7,233 nt of DNA from HGM11525 sp045649145 (GCA_045649145.1 JAZRPK010000011.1:1-7233), one strand, 5' to 3'. Counted from the stretch's first letter, positions 1 to 5,275 are shown. Notes: generated by a model from the sequence alone, not told the origin. Program-made: numbers and translations.

Positions 1-2
1 GC

Positions 3-95
3 GCTTTTACATATGATTTGTGTGTTAACAGCAGTATTCTTGGAATTGACGGAACGGTTGATTTGATTATCCATGCAGTAAATATGCGCATATAA
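3..95 (+). CDS. 3' end of a protein gene, possibly cytidylate-kinase-like
   Basis: Frame 3 is open from the window edge to a TAA stop at 93-95, giving 30 residues that end in DGTVDLIIHAVNMRI. The piece YDLCVNSSILGIDGTVDLII resembles the C-terminal end of the cytidylate-kinase-like ATPases (Cytidylate_kin2 type) common in Clostridia, where a Y-[DN]-L-C-[LIV]-[ND]-[TS]-S segment precedes a G-x-x-x-[AV]-[DE]-L-I helix. This is a memory-based resemblance over a short piece, so the family is tentative. That it is a real gene end is supported by a strong terminator hairpin starting six bases after the stop. The start and any catalytic P-loop lie outside the window. Confidence 0.5.
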   Translation, partial: AFTYDLCVNSSILGIDGTVDLIIHAVNMRI

Positions 96-100
96 AATTG

Positions 101-147
101 AAAAAATATGGGTTCCAAAAAAGGATAGGAATCCATATTTTTTATTT
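101..147 (+). terminator. Rho-independent terminator after the partial gene
   Basis: Bases 101-116 (AAAAAATATGGGTTCC) pair with 128-143 (GGAATCCATATTTTTT) in a 16-bp stem with a single G-U wobble and an 11-nt loop. The A run on one arm and T run on the other make it potentially bidirectional. It closes the gene ending at 95. Confidence 0.85.
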
Positions 148-182
148 TACTTATTAAAAAGCATAAAAAATCTATTTTTTTC

Positions 183-216
183 TTGACAATCAGAGACTAA
201 CTGAATATAATATAAT
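183..216 (+). promoter_or_regulatory. Sigma-A promoter of tRNA-Trp
   Basis: A perfect TTGACA (183-188) and a perfect TATAAT (206-211) are separated by 17 bp. A second TATAAT follows immediately (211-216). The first mature tRNA base is at 229, so the 5' leader would be only about ten bases. The preceding 144-182 is strongly A/T-rich, as in an UP element. Confidence 0.9.
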
Positions 217-228
217 GGTAGCAAACAA

Positions 229-302
229 AGGGGTATGATGTAATGGTAACATGCCGGTCTCCAAAACCGTTCTTGAGGGTTCGAGTCCTTCTACCCCTGC
301 CA
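229..302 (+). tRNA. tRNA-Trp (anticodon CCA)
   Basis: The acceptor stem AGGGGTA (229-235) pairs with TACCCCT (292-298), followed by discriminator G and an encoded CCA (300-302). The D stem is ATGT/ACAT. The anticodon loop CTCCAAA (259-265) carries CCA at 261-263. The T arm is GAGGG-TTCGAGT-CCTTC with one G-U pair. The outermost anticodon-stem pair (27-43) is a C/U mismatch, while the other four pair normally. It reads UGG (Trp). Conceptual proteins antisense to this gene are shadows and not genes. Confidence 0.97.
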
Positions 303-309
303 AAACATG

Positions 310-337
310 AAAGCACGCTTTTGCGTGTTTTTTGTTT
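310..337 (+). terminator. Terminator of tRNA-Trp
   Basis: AAAGCACGC (310-318) pairs with GCGTGTTTT (323-331) around a TTTT loop, with one G-U pair, and runs into a T-rich tail (TTTTTTGTTTT). It begins eight bases after the tRNA CCA end. Confidence 0.88.
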
Positions 338-347
338 TGGGAATAAA

Positions 348-438
348 AAGGACTCGAAGCGAATGGTAGTGAATTTCGTGCCAGTGGCACGAAAGAGCCG
401 CGAGCCGGCTTGCCCGCAGGCAAGGAGTCCTTCTACCC
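348..438. repeat. Structured element bounded by copies of the tRNA-Trp T-arm
   Basis: This is a 91-bp GC-rich island in AT-rich DNA. Its left edge AAGGACTCGAA (348-358) is the exact reverse complement of tRNA-Trp 280-290. Its right edge GAGTCCTTCTACCC (425-438) is an exact 14-bp direct copy of tRNA-Trp 283-296. Between them are a perfect 9-bp hairpin TTTCGTGCC-agt-GGCACGAAA (374-394), the palindrome AGCCGGCT (403-410) and a hairpin CTTGCC-cgca-GGCAAG (409-424). No SD-led reading frame fits. I infer a small repetitive or REP/MITE-like element, or a scar of recombination at the tRNA. It lies beyond the tRNA terminator. Bases 439-520 between it and azlD show only weak hairpins and no gene. Confidence 0.6.
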
Positions 439-520
439 ACATGTATTAACCTCTTATTTAGGTAACGCTGTTGTAGTCCTTTCACCTTTGAGGACGTGCT
501 TGTTTTTGCACATTTTGTTG

Positions 521-841
521 CTATATCGCCCCTGTCATTGAAAGAATCAGCTCGCACAGATAAACAGCCGTCGCAGCAATCAAGGCTGTTACCAGCAAGC
601 CTCTTTTGAAATATGCAGCTATACAAGCAGCAACCAGTCCTGCTGCAGCCGATATAACACTGCGTGTGGCGTAGAGTATCGCAGGAAAGGTCATTGCACC
701 TAATACGGCATAGGGTATGTAGTGGAAGAAATCACGCAGGAACTGCGATTTTATCTCCTTTCGAAAGACCGTCAGCGGCAACATTCTTATAAGATATGTA
801 ATGCCGGCGGTTACTAAAAGTACGCCAAGATAGTATTTCAT
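521..841 (-). CDS. azlD: AzlD-type branched-chain amino acid export subunit
   Basis: This 106-residue hydrophobic protein has the AzlD signature: a first membrane helix running into ITYLIRMLPL (residues 14-23), a short cytoplasmic segment, then FFHYIPYAVLGAMTFPAIL (39-57). Four membrane helices are likely, at about 4-20, 41-58, 61-77 and 82-102, the usual size and fold for AzlD. In characterised systems (Bacillus subtilis AzlCD, E. coli YgaZH) AzlD works with a larger AzlC-type permease to export branched-chain or related amino acids. No azlC is visible within this window on either side. The start codon overlaps the stop of the upstream TrpR-like gene by 4 bp (ATGA at 838-841), so the two are co-transcribed and probably translationally coupled. 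No clear terminator follows the stop. Confidence 0.88.
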   Translation of the reverse strand: MKYYLGVLLVTAGITYLIRMLPLTVFRKEIKSQFLRDFFHYIPYAVLGAMTFPAILYATRSVISAAAGLVAACIAAYFKRGLLVTALIAATAVYLCELILSMTGAI

Positions 842-1131
842 TTTTGATTCTCCAGTCTTTCGAGTACGGTGTTATAGCCGTCTGCGCCGTAGGATAATGC
901 ACGGCTTACACGGCTGATGGTAGCAGTAGACGCACCGGTGCTTGAGGCAATATCGGTGTAAACCTCGCCCTTTCTGAGCTTTATAGCGACCTCAAGACGT
1001 TGGCTCATTGACCTAAGCTCCGATACCGTGCACAAATCCTCAAAAAAACTCCAGCATTCGCCTTCCGTTTTAAGAGTCAGTATTGCACGCATAAGGTTTT
1101 GCATATTTTCATCACGCAGTTTGTTGTTCAT
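838..1131 (-). CDS. YerC/YecD family TrpR-related transcriptional regulator
   Basis: This 97-residue protein matches the YerC/YecD branch of the TrpR superfamily in length and sequence. Landmarks are FFEDLCTVSELRSMSQRLEV (29-48), the family's first helices, and a helix-turn-helix at about 58-79 with GASTATISRVSRAL (66-79) as the recognition helix. The C-terminus YGADGYNTVLERL (81-93) is typical of the family. It is expected to bind DNA, probably as a dimer. The ligand of this branch is not known to me, and it should not be assumed to be tryptophan. The start at 1131 is set by AAGGAG (1143-1148) and by N-terminal alignment with family members. It is the first gene of a two-gene operon with azlD. 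An inverted repeat within its promoter spacer is a plausible autoregulatory site. Confidence 0.9.
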   Translation of the reverse strand: MNNKLRDENMQNLMRAILTLKTEGECWSFFEDLCTVSELRSMSQRLEVAIKLRKGEVYTDIASSTGASTATISRVSRALSYGADGYNTVLERLENQK

Positions 1132-1171
1132 AATTTCTTTGGCTCCTTCTTATAAGGTGGGTATTTATTAT

Positions 1172-1200
1172 ATTGTAGCACTTTCGTACGCGAAAGTAAA
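1172..1200 (-). promoter_or_regulatory. Promoter of the yerC-like/azlD operon
   Basis: Read on the minus strand, TTTACT (1195-1200) and TACAAT (1172-1177) are spaced by 17 bp. They match the sigma-A hexamers at 4/6 and 5/6. The expected start of transcription near 1165 leaves a leader of about 34 nt before the ATG at 1131. Confidence 0.65.
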
Positions 1201-1207
1201 GTATAAT
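1179..1207 (+). promoter_or_regulatory. Probable promoter of the DUF421-DUF4363 operon
   Basis: A perfect -10 TATAAT (1202-1207) lies 44 bp before the ATG at 1251. The 17-bp-spaced -35 position holds CACTTT (1179-1184), a poor match. The promoter may therefore be weak or activator-dependent, or another sigma factor may be used. Confidence 0.45.
1180..1197. promoter_or_regulatory. Perfect inverted repeat between divergent promoters (candidate operator)
   Basis: ACTTTCG (1180-1186) and CGAAAGT (1191-1197) form perfect 7-bp arms around TACG. The site covers most of the spacer and part of the -35 of the minus-strand promoter. It also spans the -35 position of the plus-strand promoter whose TATAAT lies at 1202-1207. 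A dimeric repressor here could control both genes. The TrpR-like product of the adjacent gene is an obvious but unproven candidate. Confidence 0.5.
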
Positions 1208-1237
1208 TTTACCGCACGCTGAACATATTAAGCGTAT

Positions 1238-1245
1238 GGAGGTGA
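1238..1245 (+). promoter_or_regulatory. SD site fixing the DUF421 start at 1251
   Basis: GGAGGTGA (1238-1245) is a near-perfect Shine-Dalgarno with an 8-nt gap from GGAGG to the ATG at 1251. The in-frame upstream ATG at 1236 overlaps this SD and has none of its own, so it is rejected as the start. Confidence 0.88.
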
Positions 1246-1250
1246 GGGAT

Positions 1251-1928
1251 ATGCTGATTCCGATGATAAGAACGCTGATATTATATTTTCTCGTTGTTAC
1301 TGCTATGCGTATTATGGGCAAAAGACAAATCGGCGAAATGCAACCCTCCGAGCTGGTAATTGCCATTATGATTTCTGACCTTGCATCAATTCCGATGCAG
1401 GACGTCAATATTCCGCTCGTGTCGGGCATTGTACCTGTTCTTACATTGCTTGTTGCCGAGGTTATAATGTCTTATATATGCCTTAAAAGCGTCAAATTCC
1501 GCAGAATTTATACCGGAGAGCCGAGCATCATTATATATAACGGCAGGGTGCTTGAAAAGGAGCTTAAAAAGCTTCGGTTTAGCTTATCCGACCTCTCGGA
1601 ACAGCTGAGAATAAGCGGCTGCAGTGGGATTTCGGAGGTGCAGGCGGCGGTGCTTGAAACCAATGGTCAGCTTAGTGTAATCAAAAAGTCCCAGCCGCTT
1701 ACTGCCGACGATTTGAACATAAAGAGCAAAAGCTGCAGTAATATTCCGTATCTGCTGGTGATGGACGGGGATATTGACTATGCAGAGCTGAAAAGAGCGG
1801 ATAAAGATGAAAAATGGCTTTCAAATATGCTCAAAAGGCACGGTGCGGAGAATATTAAGGATGTATTTATTGCAGAGCTGGCATCTGACGGAAAGCTGTA
1901 TTTACAAAAAAAGGAGAGTGCACAATGA
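1251..1928 (+). CDS. DUF421 (YetF-type) membrane protein
   Basis: The 225-residue product starts MLIPMIRTLILYF. It has three N-terminal membrane helices (about 5-20, 31-48 and 54-77), then a soluble DUF421 domain. Family hallmarks are RIMGKRQIGEMQPSELVI (20-37), the segment GEPSIIIYNGRV (89-100), and GISEVQAAVLETNGQLSVI (126-144), which corresponds to the conserved 'V.aAilE.nG.lSVi' stretch. Length is normal for YetF-like proteins. Biochemical function is unknown. DUF421 proteins are numerous in spore formers, and a DUF421-containing protein (2Duf) has been linked to Bacillus spore heat resistance, so a role in the spore or forespore membrane is a reasonable inference here. The stop overlaps the ATG of the DUF4363 gene by 4 bp (1925-1928), indicating one operon and likely a shared complex. 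Confidence 0.9.
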   Translation: MLIPMIRTLILYFLVVTAMRIMGKRQIGEMQPSELVIAIMISDLASIPMQDVNIPLVSGIVPVLTLLVAEVIMSYICLKSVKFRRIYTGEPSIIIYNGRVLEKELKKLRFSLSDLSEQLRISGCSGISEVQAAVLETNGQLSVIKKSQPLTADDLNIKSKSCSNIPYLLVMDGDIDYAELKRADKDEKWLSNMLKRHGAENIKDVFIAELASDGKLYLQKKESAQ

Positions 1929-2305
1929 AAAGTATGTATATTGCGGTTGCAGTGGCGGTTGTGCTTCTGGGTGCAGCGATAGGCTACAGTATATATGTAC
2001 AGAATATTGCCCACTCGCTTGAAGAACATACAAGCAATATCTGTGATGAGGTAAGAGCTGAGAATTTTGAGGCTGCAATTGAGGCTGCACATAAGCTCGA
2101 GAGCGAGCTTGAAAGGAAGAAAACACTCTTAGGCGTAATGGTTGACCATAAGGATGTTTACGAAATAAGACGCAGCCTTGACGAAATGTTCTGCTACCTC
2201 GAAAATGAGGAAAAAAATGACAGCCTTGCACATTGTGCAGCAATTTCGGCAATGACCGAGCGTATAGCGGAAAATTCTCTGCCGTATATTTTTAATATTC
2301 TGTAG
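1925..2305 (+). CDS. DUF4363 family membrane-anchored protein
   Basis: This 126-residue protein has one N-terminal membrane helix (about 4-24, AVAVAVVLLGAAIGYSIYV) and a charged, helical exposed domain. The domain includes EAAIEAAHKLESELERKKTL (50-69) and the acidic region around LDEMFCYLENEEKND, typical of DUF4363. The anchor leaves the soluble part probably outside the cytoplasm. SD AAGGAG lies about 10 nt upstream within the end of the DUF421 gene, and the ATG overlaps that gene's TGA. DUF4363 genes commonly sit beside DUF421 genes in Clostridia, which supports a functional partnership, though no activity is known. No convincing terminator follows the stop. The next gene appears to have its own promoter. 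Confidence 0.82.
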   Translation: MKSMYIAVAVAVVLLGAAIGYSIYVQNIAHSLEEHTSNICDEVRAENFEAAIEAAHKLESELERKKTLLGVMVDHKDVYEIRRSLDEMFCYLENEEKNDSLAHCAAISAMTERIAENSLPYIFNIL

Positions 2306-2336
2306 AAGCTACGCATATATTATTTTGATTTGACTA

Positions 2337-2365
2337 TTGTTTTTGCGCTGTCGGTGTGGTAAAAT
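2337..2365 (+). promoter_or_regulatory. Extended -10 promoter for the cysteine-cluster/VanW operon
   Basis: TTGTTT (2337-2342), a 17-bp spacer and TAAAAT (2360-2365) preceded by TGG (2357-2359) form an extended -10 promoter about 48 bp before the ATG at 2414. The nearby TTGACT (2330-2335) is 24 bp from the -10, too far to serve as the -35. Confidence 0.6.
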
Positions 2366-2413
2366 GTCAATATCAGGAACAATTTGTCGAATTAAACTAA
2401 GGAGAATGGGATT

Positions 2414-2935
2414 ATGAATTCAGCATATCTGTATTTGCAGCTCTATCGGCTCTTTGATGATATTACCCCCGTTCCTGCCGATTGCGGCGCGCTGTGTGAC
2501 AAGGCGTGCTGCCGTGGCGATGACGGCGGAATGTATCTTTTTCCGGGCGAGGAGAGAGTCTATTCCTTGCTGAAGCCCGATTGGATAACAATCGAGGATT
2601 CCGACTTTACATATAATTTTGAGGGAAAGCAGAAGAATGTAAAGATTGCATTCTGCAACGGTACGTGCGACCGTTATCAGCGTCCGTTGGCGTGCAGGAT
2701 TTTCCCGCTTACGCCCTATTTTAAGGACGGCAAAATCTCGGTCATTACAGACCCTCGCTCAAAGGCGGTGTGCCCGCTTGGTAAAGCACTCGAGCTTGGT
2801 GATTATGACCGTGCATTTTTCAGAAATGTTAAAAATGCGTTTGTACTTCTTGCCAAAAACTCCGAAATCCGTGCATTTTTGGAGGAATATTCACGTTATC
2901 TTGACGAATTTATGAAATTTTTTACCAAAGACTGA
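2414..2935 (+). CDS. YkgJ-like cysteine-cluster protein
   Basis: This 173-residue soluble protein has eight cysteines: C24, C28, C32, C33, C81, C85, C94 and C120. The arrangement C-x3-C-x3-CC near the N-terminus, then C-x3-C and CRIFPLTPYF (94-103), is that of YkgJ/UPF0153-like proteins (putative zinc- or iron-chelating domain), in which the 'RP.aCR.FPl' type segment is diagnostic. No signal peptide or membrane helix is present. Role unknown; metal or Fe-S binding is inferred from the cysteine pattern. The start is set by AAGGAG (2399-2404), 9 nt before the ATG. The gene ends 24 bp before the VanW-family gene on the same strand with no terminator between, so the two are probably co-transcribed. 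Confidence 0.78.
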   Translation: MNSAYLYLQLYRLFDDITPVPADCGALCDKACCRGDDGGMYLFPGEERVYSLLKPDWITIEDSDFTYNFEGKQKNVKIAFCNGTCDRYQRPLACRIFPLTPYFKDGKISVITDPRSKAVCPLGKALELGDYDRAFFRNVKNAFVLLAKNSEIRAFLEEYSRYLDEFMKFFTKD

Positions 2936-2944
2936 TAAAAAATA

Positions 2945-2953
2945 AAGGGGTGG
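2945..2953 (+). promoter_or_regulatory. SD supporting the TTG start of the VanW gene
   Basis: AAGGGGTGG (2945-2953) places the GGGG core 9 nt ahead of the TTG at 2960-2962. The first in-frame ATG (codon 12, 2993) comes just before the membrane helix and has no SD of its own. The TTG start keeps the basic N-terminal stretch MEKKGNALLEFMKGHK. Confidence 0.7.
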
Positions 2954-2959
2954 AAAGGC

Positions 2960-4699
2960 TTGGAAAAGAAGGGGAATGCTCTTTTGGAGTTTATGAAAGG
3001 ACACAAGGTGTTGCTGACTGCTGTTGCTGTAGTTTTGGTGGTGGTTGCGGCGGTTTTTTGTGCGCTTAATTCGCTGCTTCCCAATAGCGACAGAGTGGTA
3101 GCAGGCGTCATAATGGACGGAACAGATCTTGGAGGAATGACTCTTGCCGAGGTGCAGGAGGTGCTTTCAAAAAGCGACTATTACAGCGGGAAAACGCTCG
3201 TATTTGTCGGAGCACCCGATACTGAGGAGATTTCGGGCGATGATATCGGATTAAGAGTTGACGAAATAGCGAGCAGCGAAAGAGCATATAGTGTCTGCCG
3301 TGGCGGAAACTGGTTTGAAAATGTTGTTGATGCTGTTAAGCTGAGGCTTGAAAAACGTGATATTGTGCCTGCTGCGACTGCCAACGAGGCTCTTGATGCT
3401 GTAATATATAACAGAGGCGTTCGCAAAAACGGCGAAATGCAGGAGATGAGGTTGGAGGAAGCCTCTGATGCAGAGCTTCATATAATACCTCAGACCACAG
3501 GACAGAGCAAGGATGTATCCGAAAGCAGGAAATCGGTGCTGTCTCAGATAGAAAGCGGCAATACAGATGCAATTTCCCTCGACCTGCCCATAAGCAGCGT
3601 TGAGCCTTTGACAGCAAAGCAGCTGTACGATATGATTTACATAGAGCCTGCCAATGCAGAATATACCATTGAGAATAATAAACTGTATATAACAGACGAA
3701 ATTGTGGGCAGAAGTGCAGATATGTCCGAAATTGAAGAAAAGATAGAGCTTTTTAACGGCGGCAAGAGGATAATTGTTTCTATTACAAAAACCTTACCTG
3801 AGGTAACGGCTAAGAGTCTTAATGACGAGCTTTTTGCAACGGAGCTGGCAAACTATTCAAGCAAATACTCGACCTCGACTGCAAACAGAGCCTTTAACGT
3901 GTCAAGAGCGGCAGCAAGCGTCAATGATACTATACTGATGCCTGGCGAGGTGTTCTCTTATAATGAAACAATCGGCAATCCGTCGCTTGCAAACGGCTAC
4001 AAAATTGCGTCTGTGTACGAAAACGGACGTCAGACGGAGGGCGTAGGCGGCGGTGTGTGTCAGGTCAGCTCGACGCTCTATTCGGCTGTCCTTTATGCAA
4101 ATCTCGAAATAGTCGAAAGACGCAGTCATTCGCTTACCGTTGCATATGTGCCTAAGGGACAGGACGCAACAGTTTCTTATGACATAGTTGATTTTAAGTT
4201 CAGGAACAATACCGACAACCCTATTAAAATAGAAGCAAACGCTGCAGGAGGACTCTGCCGTGTCAGAATTTTAGGTGCAAAGCCTGCGATTGAGCGGAAG
4301 GTGGTTATTTCACATTCGACGGTAAGTGTTAATCAGCCGACGGTGAATGAAACTCCAAACGCCTCAATGAACGAGGGTGAGCGTAAGGTTACTTCAAGCG
4401 GAAAGACCGGTTATGTGGTAGATTCGGTCAGGACCGTTATAGAAAACGGCGTTGAGGTAAAGAGGGAACAGCTTACCAGAAGTACATATAAAATGGTGCC
4501 GACAGAGGTGATGGTGGGAACAAAGGCGAAAGAAACGCCTGCACCTGCCGAAACCCCTGCACCTATAGAAATACCCGATCCTACACAAGACCCCGCCGTG
4601 ACTACTCCGGAGTCGACATCAGACCCTGCTTTAGAGATAACTCCCGAGCCTGCACAGCCGGTTAGCGAGCCTGAAAATGAAGAGGCGGAAGCTGTATGA
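2960..4699 (+). CDS. VanW-family cell-envelope protein with G5-like domain
   Basis: This 579-residue protein has a short basic N-terminus, one membrane helix (about 17-38, VLLTAVAVVLVVVAAVFCAL) and a large extracellular part. Residues about 48-285 look like one or two PG_binding_4-type domains: AGVIMDGTDLGGMTLAEV (48-65) resembles the usual domain start, and a second weaker unit spans about 217-285. The VanW domain occupies about 290-440, with its core NRAFNVSRAAASVN, LMPGEVFSYNETIG (326-339), EGVGGGVCQVSSTLY (360-374) and RRSHSLTVAYVPKGQDATV. Residues about 470-520 are G5-like, followed by a Pro/Glu/Thr-rich tail (523-579). VanW takes its name from vancomycin-resistance clusters, but its activity is unresolved. 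The layout suggests a membrane-anchored peptidoglycan-associated protein. Presence here does not imply resistance, since no vanHAX or vanRS genes are in the window. The start is TTG. Confidence 0.9.
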   Translation: MEKKGNALLEFMKGHKVLLTAVAVVLVVVAAVFCALNSLLPNSDRVVAGVIMDGTDLGGMTLAEVQEVLSKSDYYSGKTLVFVGAPDTEEISGDDIGLRVDEIASSERAYSVCRGGNWFENVVDAVKLRLEKRDIVPAATANEALDAVIYNRGVRKNGEMQEMRLEEASDAELHIIPQTTGQSKDVSESRKSVLSQIESGNTDAISLDLPISSVEPLTAKQLYDMIYIEPANAEYTIENNKLYITDEIVGRSADMSEIEEKIELFNGGKRIIVSITKTLPEVTAKSLNDELFATELANYSSKYSTSTANRAFNVSRAAASVNDTILMPGEVFSYNETIGNPSLANGYKIASVYENGRQTEGVGGGVCQVSSTLYSAVLYANLEIVERRSHSLTVAYVPKGQDATVSYDIVDFKFRNNTDNPIKIEANAAGGLCRVRILGAKPAIERKVVISHSTVSVNQPTVNETPNASMNEGERKVTSSGKTGYVVDSVRTVIENGVEVKREQLTRSTYKMVPTEVMVGTKAKETPAPAETPAPIEIPDPTQDPAVTTPESTSDPALEITPEPAQPVSEPENEEAEAV

Positions 4700-4704
4700 T
4701 AATA

Positions 4705-4740
4705 AAGACGGCAGTTTTTTAAGCTGCCGTCTTCGTTATT
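4705..4740 (+). terminator. Terminator of the VanW-family gene
   Basis: AAGACGGCAG (4705-4714) pairs perfectly with CTGCCGTCTT (4724-4733) around a 9-nt loop, six bases after the stop codon. The tail CGTTATTT is only moderately T-rich. Bases 4741-4836 beyond it are plain AT-rich sequence in which I see nothing. Confidence 0.8.
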
Positions 4741-4836
4741 TGAAGAAAATAAGAGAAAAAGTGAGCATTTCGAAGTATTTTATGAATAATTTATGAAAAA
4801 CAGCAAATAATAGTATAAAAACAACGTATTTAGCAA

Positions 4837-4865
4837 TTGCAGAACTATTATAAGTGTGGTAATAT
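4837..4865 (+). promoter_or_regulatory. Promoter of the four-tRNA operon
   Basis: TTGCAG (4837-4842), a 17-bp spacer and TAATAT (4860-4865) with an extended TGG (4857-4859) precede tRNA-Pro by about 36 bp. A small hairpin TCGC/GCGA (4873-4885) lies in the leader. Confidence 0.65.
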
Positions 4866-4901
4866 ATATAAGTCGCGTAAAGCGAAGCCCATCATAACTG
4901 A

Positions 4902-4978
4902 CGGGATGTAGCGCAGTTTGGTAGCGCATCTGGTTTGGGACCAGAGGGCCGCAGGTTCGAATCCTGTCATCCCGACCA
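4902..4978 (+). tRNA. tRNA-Pro (anticodon TGG)
   Basis: Acceptor CGGGATG (4902-4908) pairs with CATCCCG (4968-4974), followed by discriminator A and an encoded CCA. Anticodon stem TCTGG/CCAGA encloses TTTGGGA, with TGG at 4936-4938. T loop TTCGAAT is standard. It is the first gene of the four-tRNA cluster. Confidence 0.97.
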
Positions 4979-4993
4979 GAATTTTTAATAAGA

Positions 4994-5069
4994 GGGAGTT
5001 TAGCTCAGCTGGGAGAGCGTCTGCCTTACAAGCAGGATGTCACAGGTTCGAGCCCTGTAACTCCCACCA
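4994..5069 (+). tRNA. tRNA-Val (anticodon TAC)
   Basis: Acceptor GGGAGTT (4994-5000) pairs with AACTCCC (5059-5065), followed by discriminator A and an encoded CCA. Anticodon loop CTTACAA (5025-5031) carries TAC at 5027-5029. It lies 15 nt after tRNA-Pro. Confidence 0.97.
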
Positions 5070-5075
5070 TACTAT

Positions 5076-5151
5076 GCTGGTGTAGCTCAATTGGTAGAGC
5101 AGCTGATTTGTAATCAGCAGGTCGCGGGTTCGAGTCCCATCACCAGCTCCA
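5076..5151 (+). tRNA. tRNA-Thr (anticodon TGT)
   Basis: Acceptor GCTGGTG (5076-5082) pairs with CACCAGC (5141-5147), followed by discriminator T and an encoded CCA. Anticodon stem GCTGA/TCAGC encloses TTTGTAA, with TGT at 5109-5111. It is only 6 nt from tRNA-Val. Confidence 0.97.
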
Positions 5152-5157
5152 CAAAAC

Positions 5158-5180
5158 AAGGGACAAGCAATTGTCCCTTT
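5158..5180 (+). terminator. GNRA-capped hairpin between tRNA-Thr and tRNA-Tyr
   Basis: AAGGGACAA (5158-5166) pairs perfectly with TTGTCCCTT (5171-5179) around a GCAA tetraloop. The tail is just TTT then CATATG, so it is at best a partial terminator. It may instead be a processing or stability element, or attenuate tRNA-Tyr relative to the first three tRNAs. Confidence 0.55.
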
Positions 5181-5185
5181 CATAT

Positions 5186-5270
5186 GGGAGAGTTCCCGAG
5201 TGGCCAAAGGGGGCAGACTGTAAATCTGTTGCTTCTAGCTTCGATGGTTCGAATCCATCCTCTCCCACCA
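5186..5270 (+). tRNA. tRNA-Tyr (anticodon GTA)
   Basis: Acceptor GGGAGAG (5186-5192) pairs with CTCTCCC (5260-5266), followed by discriminator A and an encoded CCA. Anticodon loop CTGTAAA (5218-5224) carries GTA at 5220-5222. A long variable arm around TGCTTCTAGCTTCGA makes it a class II tRNA of 85 nt, as expected for bacterial tRNA-Tyr. Confidence 0.97.
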
Positions 5271-5275
5271 ACACA

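Noticed and set aside
283..438. Attachment sites of an integrated element at tRNA-Trp (14-bp direct repeat)
   Set aside because: Only 128 bp separate the two copies, there is no integrase, and the repeat stops short of the tRNA 3' end. At most it is a scar. It is better described together with the inverted T-arm copy as a small structured element.
439..520. Terminator for azlD (GTCCT/AGGAC and GTGC/GCAC repeats)
   Set aside because: Stems are only 4-5 bp with large loops and no T tract on the minus strand.
190..626. Several open frames on both strands over and beside tRNA-Trp (68 to 111 codons)
   Set aside because: They run antisense or in parallel through the tRNA, its terminator and the structured element, lack SD sites, and have translations explained by those elements. 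They are not genes.
1236..1250. Upstream ATG at 1236 as start of the DUF421 gene
   Set aside because: It overlaps the strong SD GGAGGTGA that serves the ATG at 1251 and has no SD of its own.
2960..4699. A vancomycin-resistance cluster
   Set aside because: VanW-domain proteins are widespread envelope proteins in Clostridia. No vanA/B ligase, vanH, vanX or two-component genes are present.
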